Notes: a model not told the origin generated them from the letters alone. A stretch of DNA of 30,052 bases from CAZADH01 sp964483805 (GCA_964483805.1 CAZADH010000036.1:1-30052); one strand, 5' to 3'; counted from the first letter of the stretch, positions 7,745 through 14,415 are shown. Numbers and translations: made by a program.

Positions 7745-8221
7745 ATGAAGAGCCGTTCGCTGTTGTTTGTCGTTTTGTCCGCACTGCTGCTGTGCCCGGC
7801 GTTGTTTGCCGAGACCATCACCGAACAGCAGGTGATCGATCTCGTGGCCTCGACCGCGGCCGAACTGACGGGCAACGCGACCGCCACCTTCGAAAAGATC
7901 AACAAGGGCGAGGCTCCCTACAAGAGTACGACCGACCCCGAGTTCTACGTTTTCGTCTACGACCAGGATGTTAACATGCTGGCCCATCCGACCGCGTCGT
8001 TGGTGGGCAAGAACTTCAAGGGCAAACCCGATGCCAAGGGCAAAAAGTTCCGTGACGAAATCATCGAGGGCGCCTTGAAGAACAAGACCGGCTGGATCGA
8101 ATACATGTATCAGAAGCCGGGGGATTCCGGCCTCCACCCCAAGAAAGTCTACTATCAACTGGTCACCACCGCCGAGGGAAAGCAATATATCGTATGTAGT
8201 GGCATGTATCTGCCCAAGTAA
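7745..8221 (+). CDS. Free-standing periplasmic single-Cache sensor protein
   Basis: 158 residues. The start is ATG 7745 with GAGGAGGA directly upstream; an in-frame extension to 7529 is not credible because it would bury the signal peptide. Residues 1-22 are a Sec signal ending ALFA before ETIT. The rest is a compact single-Cache (sCache_2-like) domain: a long N-terminal helix at about 25-55, then YVFVYDQDVNMLAHPTASLVGKN (strand, turn, strand), a variable loop, TGWIEYMYQKPG, and KKVYYQLV...YIVCSGMY. Such domains bind small ligands such as organic acids and normally form the outer part of receptors. Here the domain stands alone with no membrane span, and a chemoreceptor gene follows 60 bp later. 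It probably presents a ligand to that receptor or works as a diffusible binding protein. Confidence 0.85.
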   Translation: MKSRSLLFVVLSALLLCPALFAETITEQQVIDLVASTAAELTGNATATFEKINKGEAPYKSTTDPEFYVFVYDQDVNMLAHPTASLVGKNFKGKPDAKGKKFRDEIIEGALKNKTGWIEYMYQKPGDSGLHPKKVYYQLVTTAEGKQYIVCSGMYLPK

Positions 8222-8238
8222 TCCAGACAGATCCTTCG

Positions 8239-8258
8239 GGGCGGCCAACGGGCCGCCC
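8239..8258 (+). terminator. GC-rich hairpin between the Cache and chemoreceptor genes
   Basis: GGGCGGCC/GGCCGCCC forms a perfect 8-bp stem with loop AACG, 17 bases after the Cache stop codon. It is followed by TGATT rather than a T-run, so it may attenuate transcription or stabilise the upstream message rather than end it. The receptor ribosome site follows within 12 bases. Confidence 0.5.
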
Positions 8259-8281
8259 TGATTCACATAGGGAGGATACCG

Positions 8282-9691
8282 ATGGGCATCAAAGCGCGTT
8301 TTGCCTTGATGGGGTTGTTTATGCTCGCCGCGTTTGGCGCCTTCTTCCAGGCATCCGAGCGGGTCAACGCCGTTCTGATCGAAACCCTGGAACTCGACCA
8401 GCGCCAAAACCAGGCCATGAACCAACTCTTTGCGCTGAACAACGCCTTCGCCAGCACGATCTCCGCCTACAATGGCGCCATTGTGCTCACCATGATGGGC
8501 GCCGACAAGAACCGCATCATCCGGAGTGTCGAGGCACCCCTGTCGTCGCAATCGGCATTGCTTGCCCGCATCACCGGTGACGCCTCGCCGGAGCTGCAAC
8601 GTATCAAGGGCCTCATCGAAACACTGGCTGCCGAACTGGCGCGCGGTTTTGCCCTCATCAAGAACGGTGATTCGTATGGCGCCAGCGAGCACTTCAACGC
8701 GTCGCTGACGGCCCCCATCGACGCCGCCCGCACGGCCATCGACGCTTCGTTGGCCACTGCCCGCAGCGAGACCGAACGGACCCACCGCGAGTCATTGGCC
8801 CGCTATCGCGCCGCCCAAACAGAGTTGTGGCATTTTTCCATTGGTGGACTCGCTGTTCTGTTTGTCGCCATGTTCCTGTTTGTTCGCGGCGTGCTCAATC
8901 TGATCACCCGGCCGATCGCCACGGTCGTTCATGGCTTGACCGACTCCTCGCAGCAGTTCACGGCCGCCGCCGGTTCGGTATCGAGCCTGAGTCTCGAGTT
9001 GTCGCAGGAGGCCACCGACACCGGCAACACTCTCGATCACGACTCGCAAACGCTCTCGCAGCTCGCCACCCGCACCCGCCAGCACGCCAATCTGGCCGAC
9101 ACCGCGCGCAAGATCATGGCCGAGACCAAGGGCGTGGTCGACCGATCGAACACGGCCATGAACGATTTGCACCAGGCCATCGGCGACATTGCCAAAGAGA
9201 GTGCCGCTGCCTCGGCCATCATCAAGACGATCGACGAGGTCGCGTTCCAGACCAACCTGCTCGCGCTCAACGCCGCCATCGAGGCGGCGCGCGCCGGGTC
9301 GGCGGGTGCCGGGTTTGCTGTGGTCGCCGAAGAGGTCCGTCGCCTCGCCCAACGCACGACCGAGGCCGCCCGCGACACGGCCGAGCGCCTGCAGAACACG
9401 GCCAACCGCGTGCAACGTGGGGTCGACATCGCCACCGACACCCATGCCCTGTTCGGCGGGCTTCTGGCAAATGTTCAGAAGGTCAACGAACTGACCGCCG
9501 AGATTGCCGTGTCTTCACAGGAAGACGCGACCTCGTTGTCGACGGTCGACACCTCGGTCGGCAACCTCCGACAGGTCGTCATCCAGAATAGCGACAAGTC
9601 GACGCGCCTGGCGGCGACGGCTGAAGAAATGAGTGCCCAGGCCGAACACCTGCGCAGTTTCGTGGGCGACCTCAACGACATGCTGCGCTGA
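8282..9691 (+). CDS. Methyl-accepting chemotaxis protein
   Basis: 469 residues from ATG 8282 (GGGAGGAT 5 bases upstream). TM1 is at about 6-23, a periplasmic four-helix-bundle-like segment at about 25-180 and TM2 at about 184-204. After TM2 comes LITRPIATVVHG, the start of a HAMP helix, but a complete HAMP is not evident, so the signal may pass almost directly into the coiled coil. The hairpin tip is clear (about 312-358): VAFQTNLLALNAAIEAARAG and FAVVAEEVRRLAQR, the CheA/CheW-binding signature. The C-terminus ends ...LNDMLR, without the NWETF-type CheR/CheB tether. It should form trimers of receptor dimers controlling a CheA kinase; the CheA at 16280 is a candidate partner. The adjacent Cache protein may supply its input. 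Confidence 0.93.
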   Translation: MGIKARFALMGLFMLAAFGAFFQASERVNAVLIETLELDQRQNQAMNQLFALNNAFASTISAYNGAIVLTMMGADKNRIIRSVEAPLSSQSALLARITGDASPELQRIKGLIETLAAELARGFALIKNGDSYGASEHFNASLTAPIDAARTAIDASLATARSETERTHRESLARYRAAQTELWHFSIGGLAVLFVAMFLFVRGVLNLITRPIATVVHGLTDSSQQFTAAAGSVSSLSLELSQEATDTGNTLDHDSQTLSQLATRTRQHANLADTARKIMAETKGVVDRSNTAMNDLHQAIGDIAKESAAASAIIKTIDEVAFQTNLLALNAAIEAARAGSAGAGFAVVAEEVRRLAQRTTEAARDTAERLQNTANRVQRGVDIATDTHALFGGLLANVQKVNELTAEIAVSSQEDATSLSTVDTSVGNLRQVVIQNSDKSTRLAATAEEMSAQAEHLRSFVGDLNDMLR

Positions 9692-9730
9692 CGGCCCCCG
9701 CCGCCCCAGTCTTTGCCGCCTCGCTTCGCA

Positions 9731-9779
9731 CGCTCGCACATGCCGTGCGCAGTCGGCGTTTGCCGCCATGTATGGCAAC
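9731..9779 (+). repeat. Dispersed 49-bp structured repeat, copy B (3' of the chemoreceptor gene)
   Basis: This copy begins 39 bases after the chemoreceptor stop codon and matches 984-1032 (minus strand) at 38 of 49 positions. It can fold into a long hairpin: GTCGG/CCGGT outside, CGTTTG (9757-9762)/CAAACG (9779-9784), then GCCAT/ATGGC with a 2-base loop. The arm extends to 9790. The element is in the sense orientation in the 3' untranslated region, as in copy A. No third copy was found by eye in the window. Confidence 0.6.
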
Positions 9780-9794
9780 AAACGACCGGTCCAC

Positions 9795-9825
9795 AAAAAG
9801 AAACCCCGCCACGAAAAGGGCGGGG
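9795..9825 (-). terminator. Rho-independent terminator of the Cys-rich 88-residue gene
   Basis: CCCCGCC (9804-9810) and GGCGGGG (9819-9825) form a 7-bp stem. On the minus strand the stem is followed by TTTCTTTTT, a proper U-run. It lies 37 bases past the stop of the leftward gene at 9862-10128, and this independently supports that small gene as real. Confidence 0.75.
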
Positions 9826-9861
9826 TCGATAAGCAAGGAGGTTTGGGAGGGGATGTGGGCA

Positions 9862-10128
9862 CTAGGAGCGGGGTCTGCTCGAACCACCAACCGGAGCACC
9901 ATCATCAGAGGGATCGCAGGAGGAGGTCTGGCCACCGGAGTCTGGAACCGCATCGCGACAAGCCCTGAGACAGGAGGAGCGACGCCGGCACAACTCACAA
10001 CGGGCATCGGAACAGTGGTTGCACGACGAACAATCGGGACACGGGTGTTTCTTCTCGTCGGGGGAACAGAACCTGGGCCGGAACACATTCAAGCGGGTGT
10101 AGACATCGTCATCGCGTGATTGGTTCAT
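9862..10128 (-). CDS. Small Cys-rich, probable metal-binding protein
   Basis: 88 residues from ATG 10128. An in-frame GTG at 10173 is possible but would lie in the predicted promoter. Ten cysteines are present; the core HPCPDCSSCNHCSDARCELC gives C30, C33, C36, C39, C44 and C47, followed by C53, C57 and C71. Dense CxxC spacing without a signal peptide suggests zinc or iron-sulfur binding in the cytoplasm. The C-terminal 30 residues are polar and disordered. No strong ribosome site is visible. A sigma-70-type promoter (10152-10180) and a U-run terminator flank the gene, so it is an independent unit diverging from the UGA-containing gene at 10428. I do not recognise a named family. Confidence 0.65.
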   Translation of the reverse strand: MNQSRDDDVYTRLNVFRPRFCSPDEKKHPCPDCSSCNHCSDARCELCRRRSSCLRACRDAVPDSGGQTSSCDPSDDGAPVGGSSRPRS

Positions 10129-10151
10129 AGTTGTGCTCGGCGTCACACCTT

Positions 10152-10180
10152 TCGATAAGACGGGCGAACCCACGGGTCAA
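10152..10180 (-). promoter_or_regulatory. Sigma-70-type promoter of the Cys-rich gene
   Basis: On the minus strand TTGACC (10180-10175), a 17-base spacer and TATCGA (10157-10152). The predicted transcript would begin near 10145, giving a short leader before ATG 10128. The roughly 300-base gap 10129-10427 otherwise contains only the opposite promoter at 10315 and no credible gene. Confidence 0.45.
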
Positions 10181-10314
10181 GATTTCGGCACAACTTTTTT
10201 TCCGCCGAAATGCTCCACGGCGCAAACCGGTCGGTCGGCACTGGCAAAACGCCTCCAGTCGTGTCTTCGGTTGACACAGAAAGCTCTGGGCAACCGAGGT
10301 GCGAGCGGGCCGGT

Positions 10315-10343
10315 TTGACAGATTGTCGCTCTCCGGCGAGAAT
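10315..10343 (+). promoter_or_regulatory. Sigma-70-type promoter of the UGA-containing gene
   Basis: A perfect TTGACA (10315-10320), a 17-base spacer and GAGAAT (10338-10343, four of six matches to TATAAT). It lies about 85 bases before ATG 10428. This is the best sigma-70 match in the window and argues that the downstream small gene is expressed, not a relic. Confidence 0.6.
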
Positions 10344-10427
10344 GGGTGCAGCATTCGCGTCCACATGCGCGACTGTACCACCCGTGGGCAACCTCCACGG
10401 GCAGGCAAATTCACAAGGAGGTCAACC

Positions 10428-10814
10428 ATGTTGCGTTGGTTGATGGCAGCCGTGCTGCCGGTCTACCTGTTGTTCGTGCTGGCCGTCCCGTCACTGGGCC
10501 AGACTTGAGGGGCGGCGCCTGCGGGCGATGTGCAGAGCGGTCGCTCTGCCTCGACAGATGATCCCTGTGCCGGATGTCCCTCTGCCATGTCTGGAAGCTG
10601 CGCCGACGTAGCGGCCCCGGTCGCGTCGGTCGCGTCACCGACAGCAGCCATGGTCTTCGTATGCACGAAGTGTGGCGCCGTGGCGACCACCGCCGGCGAC
10701 TGCCCCACGTGCAAGGTGCCCATGGTCAGTGCCACGGATACCGCGGCCCTCACGGCCAGCGGCACCGCTCCGGTCGCCAACATCAAGGCTCCAGAAACCG
10801 GCAGTCCCAAGTAA
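10428..10814 (+). CDS. Candidate selenoprotein: secreted zinc-ribbon protein with in-frame UGA
   Basis: One continuous frame of 128 residues if TGA at 10506-10508 is read through; otherwise a 26-residue signal peptide ends there and an orphan frame follows. ATG 10428 has AAGGAGG 6 bases upstream. Residues 1-26 are a Sec signal peptide (hydrophobic 5-20, then VPSLGQT). Position 27 is the UGA. Then comes an Ala/Gly/Ser/Thr-rich stretch with DPCAGC (C47, C50) and C58. A zinc-ribbon-like module follows, VCTKCGA...GDCPTCKVPM (C79, C82, C92, C95), resembling the heavy-metal-binding domain form C-P-x-H-P...C-P-x-C-G-M. Codon use after the UGA is typical of coding sequence. A GGUC-loop hairpin lies downstream of the UGA. 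Other genes here end in TGA, so the code is not generally reassigned. Alternatives are a nonsense mutation or a base error. It is probably periplasmic and bound to metal or redox chemistry. Confidence 0.6.
10532..10549 (+). promoter_or_regulatory. Bacterial SECIS-like hairpin downstream of the in-frame UGA
   Basis: GCAGAGC (10532-10538), loop GGTC (10539-10542) and GCTCTGC (10543-10549) form a perfect 7-bp stem whose loop begins with GG. The loop starts 30 bases after the UGA. Bacterial SECIS elements are coding-region hairpins shortly downstream of the UGA with a G-rich apical loop bound by SelB; the E. coli fdhF loop contains GGUCU. A bulged U next to the loop, seen in some bacterial elements, is not visible. 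There is no extended lower stem. Confidence 0.5.
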
Positions 10815-10896
10815 ACGTCTGCTCCCCCGGCCGACGGCGCGCTCTCTCGGCGCCGTTGCCGGGCCAGATCCTCCCGTACCACAGATTCGCTCCGGA

Positions 10897-10944
10897 GCAA
10901 AACGAATGCCGCGCGCTGCAAGCAGCGCGCGGCATTCGTTTTGC
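10897..10944. terminator. Perfect 23-bp inverted repeat, bidirectional terminator
   Basis: Arms 10897-10919 and 10922-10944 are exact reverse complements of 23 bases separated by AA. They begin GCAAAACGAATGCC and end GGCATTCGTTTTGC. The element lies between two convergent genes, and each arm carries an A4/T4 run, so transcripts from both sides can end here. Confidence 0.75.
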
Positions 10945-10958
10945 GGCCGAAAGGCCGG

Positions 10959-12959
10959 TTACCAGCGGGTGTTGACCCCGGTGATGATCCCGAAGTCCCG
11001 ATACACACCAAACTCGCTCTGCAGGTTGATCGGGAAGCCGAGCACAAACTGCCAGTGCTCGTTGAAGAGGCTCATACCCAGCGTCAAATCGGTGTTCGAC
11101 CCGTTCTTGGCGGTCTGCGTATACATCCCCGGGTTCAGGTTGAGCACCGCCCGCTGCGCCGCCGTCGTCGGCTGCAACAACAGGAAGTCGGTCCCGGTGC
11201 GCCAGTAGGTGCCGCTCAGCTCGCTGGTGAGCGCGAAGTTGTGATTGACCCGGTAGTCGAGAGCACCACCATAGTTCAGTCGCGACAACGAGTCGTTCGA
11301 GTCGTTGGCAAACGCCAGATTCAGGTGGCTCGTCCAGCGATCGCTCATCTTGCCGGTGTAGGCACCACCGAACTCGACCCAGTGCCCCTTCGTCGCCATG
11401 GTCGGCCCAATCGGAATCGTGCGCGCATGGCCGGCGAAATCGGGATTGGGGGAGTGGTAGTTGTCGGACGAGAATTTGCCGGCAACGTGCAGCGCCACCG
11501 CGTGCGTGCTGTCATAGTTCTTCCAGATCTGATAACCAGCACGGATCTCCGGATCCTGAATACTGCTGTAATTGTCGGTCGAAAGCCCCGAATTCACGGC
11601 ATTCATGCTGTAACTCTGGAACGGAATCGAGAAACCAGCCATAAATTTATGGCCCGTGTAGAGCAAGTTGACCGGCAGTAACCATTGGGTTCCAGAGATA
11701 TAATTCTTCTGGCCCCAGAGATACTTGTAGTTCGACCACTGGAAGTTCACACCCATGTGCCAGGTGCTGTCATAAGGATACAGCGCCGACTCTGTGTTGA
11801 ACAGTCCATGCATACCACTATTGTTCGTGAAATACGGCGAGATATCGGTCGGTTTCAGCTCGTCGGGCAGCCGATACTTGGTTTCCTGATAGAGAGGCGT
11901 GGCCACCATCGGGGCCGGAGCCACCGAAACCGGCGGCGGCGGCACCATGCCACCCATCGCACCCTCCGCCGACATCATCGGCGCCTCGGGCACCGGCGGC
12001 GGTGCAGTCACCCCCATCGGCGAGCCGCCCGGATAAGGCGCCGGCACCATCGGCAACGGCGGCGGACCACCGACGGCCGAATCGTAGCTGTTCGAACCCT
12101 GGCCAATGTCGCCCATCATCGGCATGGTCGGCGGCGTCTGCATGACGGTGCCCTGGTTGGCGATGGCCATCGACGGCATCCCCAGCGGCGCGGCATTCAC
12201 GGCCATCGGCATGCCATCTGCCGAGGCCATGGCCATCGGCGCGGCAGCCGGTGCCGCAGGCATGCCGGGAATGATCAGCGTCTGGCCAGGGATCAGCCGA
12301 TTCGGGTTGATGTTCGGATTCGCCCGCGCAATCTCACGCCAGCGCTTCGAACTGCCCAACACTTTCGCCGACACCTTGGCCATGGTATCCCCACGTTGAA
12401 CCACGTAGGAACCACCCGTTTGACCGTAGTAGCCGGCATCGGCATCGACACGATCGGCCTCGGCGGACCCGCCCGACAGCGCGACGTGATCACCATTCTT
12501 CGCGCCCGCTTCAGCGGCAAGTGCGTCGACCGGTGCGGCAGCCGCAATCGGCGGTGCCTCGGTCGAACTGGCATCGACCGGGGTGGCCTTGGCGGCCTTG
12601 CTCTTCTTGGGTTTTTTGGCCTTGGCCGATCGCCCAACCGAACCGATGTCGGCCGTGGTGATCGCCACCTTGCCCTTCGCCGGCGCAGCCTTCGCGGGCG
12701 CGCGGGCCGATGCCCGGCCGTTCGCCGCGTGGCCGGCCCCCGCACCCACCTGGGGCGGAGCCGACGTCAATCCCTCATAGGTCACCTTTCCCGCCGTGAC
12801 CGAGGGGGTCGGCGTTTCGGCGACCATGGCCTGTTCGGCCGCGGGAGCCTCTTCGTACTCCTGGGCCGAGGCCGGCAATGGCGCAACGCTCATGGCCAGC
12901 GAGAGGAAGATGGCCATCACGGCATCCTTCACCCGCCCTGATCTCAACGGCAGCAGCAT
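10959..12959 (-). CDS. Outer-membrane beta-barrel protein with LysM domain
   Basis: 666 residues from ATG 12959. An in-frame GTG 15 bases earlier would overlap the GGAGG that serves this ATG, so ATG is preferred. Residues about 10-33 are a Sec signal ending ASA. Residues 34-180 are Ala/Pro/Lys-rich, probably disordered. A LysM domain (about 183-230: YVVQRGDTMAKVSAKVLG...NPNRLIPGQTLIIP) should bind peptidoglycan glycan strands. Then come about 140 residues of Pro/Met/Gly/Ala-rich linker. From about 365 to the end, alternating aromatic/polar strands such as WHMGVNFQWSNYKYLW and HWQFVLGFPINL, together with a terminal Trp, indicate a transmembrane beta-barrel of perhaps 10-14 strands. The protein would be anchored in the outer membrane with a periplasmic, wall-binding N-terminus, like a porin/OmpA-type tether with the order reversed. 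Its cargo is unknown. Confidence 0.85.
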   Translation of the reverse strand: MLLPLRSGRVKDAVMAIFLSLAMSVAPLPASAQEYEEAPAAEQAMVAETPTPSVTAGKVTYEGLTSAPPQVGAGAGHAANGRASARAPAKAAPAKGKVAITTADIGSVGRSAKAKKPKKSKAAKATPVDASSTEAPPIAAAAPVDALAAEAGAKNGDHVALSGGSAEADRVDADAGYYGQTGGSYVVQRGDTMAKVSAKVLGSSKRWREIARANPNINPNRLIPGQTLIIPGMPAAPAAAPMAMASADGMPMAVNAAPLGMPSMAIANQGTVMQTPPTMPMMGDIGQGSNSYDSAVGGPPPLPMVPAPYPGGSPMGVTAPPPVPEAPMMSAEGAMGGMVPPPPVSVAPAPMVATPLYQETKYRLPDELKPTDISPYFTNNSGMHGLFNTESALYPYDSTWHMGVNFQWSNYKYLWGQKNYISGTQWLLPVNLLYTGHKFMAGFSIPFQSYSMNAVNSGLSTDNYSSIQDPEIRAGYQIWKNYDSTHAVALHVAGKFSSDNYHSPNPDFAGHARTIPIGPTMATKGHWVEFGGAYTGKMSDRWTSHLNLAFANDSNDSLSRLNYGGALDYRVNHNFALTSELSGTYWRTGTDFLLLQPTTAAQRAVLNLNPGMYTQTAKNGSNTDLTLGMSLFNEHWQFVLGFPINLQSEFGVYRDFGIITGVNTRW

Positions 12960-13060
12960 GTTGACCTCCGACACGACAGTATGCAGAAGGCTTGCGCCTT
13001 CGCTTCATCCCTTGATTTGCCACACGTTCCGGTTGCCCGTCCCTGGGCTCCCGATGGTGC

Positions 13061-14119
13061 TCAGAGCCGCCAGTATTTACGCAAATGGCCCTTCAACACC
13101 TTGGCGTACGTGTACCAATCCGAATACGAAACGAGTTCATCCTTTTCCCCTCTATCGACATCAGCGACCCGATTGTTGAGCAAGAGATTAACGTGCTGCG
13201 AAACACAGGTGGCCAGCTCCGGTGATGGGGTGCCCGCCTGCAGGATCGAGACGACCCGCCCGGGGCAGCTCTTGCGCGCGACCGCGAGGATCTTGGCCAG
13301 CATCTCGATGTAACCAAACGGAGTCATGCGCAGATGCCCGCTCGGATCCTGGCGCAGCCCGTCGAAACCCCACGAGAGGATCAGGAACTCGGGCTCGAAC
13401 TGGCTCAAGACCGGAACGATGACCTCGCCCACGGCGAGGCGCAATTCGCGATCACCGTACCCCGAGGGAACGGGAACATTGACCGCGAATCCGAGGGCCG
13501 GGGGCTTGCCGTCATCTGAATAATGCCCGGTACCGGGAAATGCCGGGTATTCATGGCAAGACAATGTCAATACGTCTTTGCGTTTGAGGAAGATCGACTC
13601 TGTGCCCAGGGCGTGTTCGACGCCGAAGTGAACGACGGCAACACGGCCGAGCTGGTATTTCTTCGTCAGGTAATGGGCTCCAACCGCCGCGTAGTTGATC
13701 AGACACCCACCCACGAACTTGTCGGGATGCGCCAGATGACCGGGCATTGCCGTGAGACAGAACGCATTCGCCGCCTCATCGGCCATGATCAGGTCGATGG
13801 CATCGAGCACCCCACCCGCACCAATGCGCGCGATGTCGAACGACTTCTCCATCACAGGAGTGCGGGGGTCGAGCCAGGTCACCCCATGGGTGCACCGACG
13901 GTGCAGATCGTTGAGGTAGTCTTCGTCATGCACATCTTTGAGCCGCTTGAGGGGGGCGATGTCGGCCTCGACCACCACATCATTCACCCAGAGACCATCG
14001 AGCATCAGGCGATCGGTAATCTGGGTGACGCGATTCGGCCGATCCGGATGGGTGGCGGCGTCGTGCAGGCCAAGATCCGGATGGGTCAGGATAACGCCGG
14101 TCAGTTCCTTGGGTTCCAT
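13061..14119 (-). CDS. Histone-deacetylase-fold protein lacking zinc ligands
   Basis: 352 residues from ATG 14119. The fold signature is clear: HPDRPNRV (24-31, family HPExPxR), KDVHDEDYL (61-69), PGHLA (126-130), FPGTG (194-198), SWGFDG (249-254). But the active site is degraded. The family pattern D-W-D-V-H-H-G-N-G-T reads H-F-G-V-E-H-A-L-G-T here (164-173), so the zinc-binding Asp and His are Gly166 and Glu168. PGHHA has become PGHLA. The catalytic Tyr in the GGY motif is lost (AGT, 295-297). Only D253 of the metal ligands remains. A zinc deacetylase activity is therefore unlikely; a binding or regulatory role for acetylated or polyamine-type ligands is possible. It lies about 100 bp upstream of the LysM gene end-to-start on the same strand, and 85 bp after a 53-residue peptide gene. 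Confidence 0.85.
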   Translation of the reverse strand: MEPKELTGVILTHPDLGLHDAATHPDRPNRVTQITDRLMLDGLWVNDVVVEADIAPLKRLKDVHDEDYLNDLHRRCTHGVTWLDPRTPVMEKSFDIARIGAGGVLDAIDLIMADEAANAFCLTAMPGHLAHPDKFVGGCLINYAAVGAHYLTKKYQLGRVAVVHFGVEHALGTESIFLKRKDVLTLSCHEYPAFPGTGHYSDDGKPPALGFAVNVPVPSGYGDRELRLAVGEVIVPVLSQFEPEFLILSWGFDGLRQDPSGHLRMTPFGYIEMLAKILAVARKSCPGRVVSILQAGTPSPELATCVSQHVNLLLNNRVADVDRGEKDELVSYSDWYTYAKVLKGHLRKYWRL

Positions 14120-14204
14120 GGTAATGTCACCGTCCTTCCCGACTGCGACGATCGAGCGGGAAACCCGGTTCTGACCGGCGTTCCTGACGAAAGAGCGCGC
14201 CCAT

Positions 14205-14366
14205 TCAGGCCGCCAGGGAGGTCAGCATCAGCCCCCGCTCGGTCGGGTCATCCGGCAGGGTCGCGGGATCGAGAAACCGCGACGGGAAGGCCGCCGGCCG
14301 GGGCCGACGCGCCGGCCTCCTGGTATTGCGCTCCATCTTGCCCATCGTGAAACCAAACATCTCCAT
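14205..14366 (-). CDS. 53-residue basic peptide upstream of the HDAC-like gene
   Basis: ATG 14366 has AAAGGAG eight bases upstream, a good ribosome site, and the frame is closed by TGA at 14205. The peptide begins MEMFGFTMGKMERN, continues with an Arg/Pro-rich stretch (RRPARRPRP) and ends RGLMLTSLAA. It has no signal peptide or cysteine. It precedes the HDAC-like gene by 85 bp on the same strand and could be a small partner or leader peptide. No family is recognised; the strength of the ribosome site is the main support. The assembly gap lies only 40 bases upstream. Confidence 0.5.
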   Translation of the reverse strand: MEMFGFTMGKMERNTRRPARRPRPAAFPSRFLDPATLPDDPTERGLMLTSLAA

Positions 14367-14405
14367 ACTCGCTACTCCTTTCTCAAGACGAGGTTCCACG
14401 ATACC

Positions 14406-14415
14406 NNNNNNNNNN
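14406..14415. other. Assembly gap (10 N)
   Basis: Ten undetermined bases. The true length of missing sequence is unknown, so promoters of the 14366 gene and any small gene here may be lost. Sequence on the two sides cannot be assumed to be adjacent in the genome. Confidence 0.99.

Noticed and set aside
9745..10119. Plus-strand 124-codon frame over the Cys-rich gene
   Set aside because: It starts inside the 3' repeat of the receptor gene and lacks a ribosome site; the minus frame has a Cys pattern, promoter and terminator.
10109..10429. Several 60-106 codon frames on both strands in the gap 10129-10427
   Set aside because: None has a ribosome site or recognisable features, and they overlap two divergent promoters.
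10506..10508. General reassignment of TGA as a sense codon
   Set aside because: The trmB end, chemoreceptor, pseudo-CheA and both DUF3857 genes end at TGA in sensible places, so TGA is a normal stop here.
10897..10944. Long perfect inverted repeat as the end of an insertion sequence
   Set aside because: The arms are 2 bases apart with no transposase or target duplication; a terminator explains the site.
13061..14119. Acetoin-utilisation or polyamine deacetylase with normal activity
   Set aside because: Two of the three zinc ligands, one active-site His and the Tyr are substituted.
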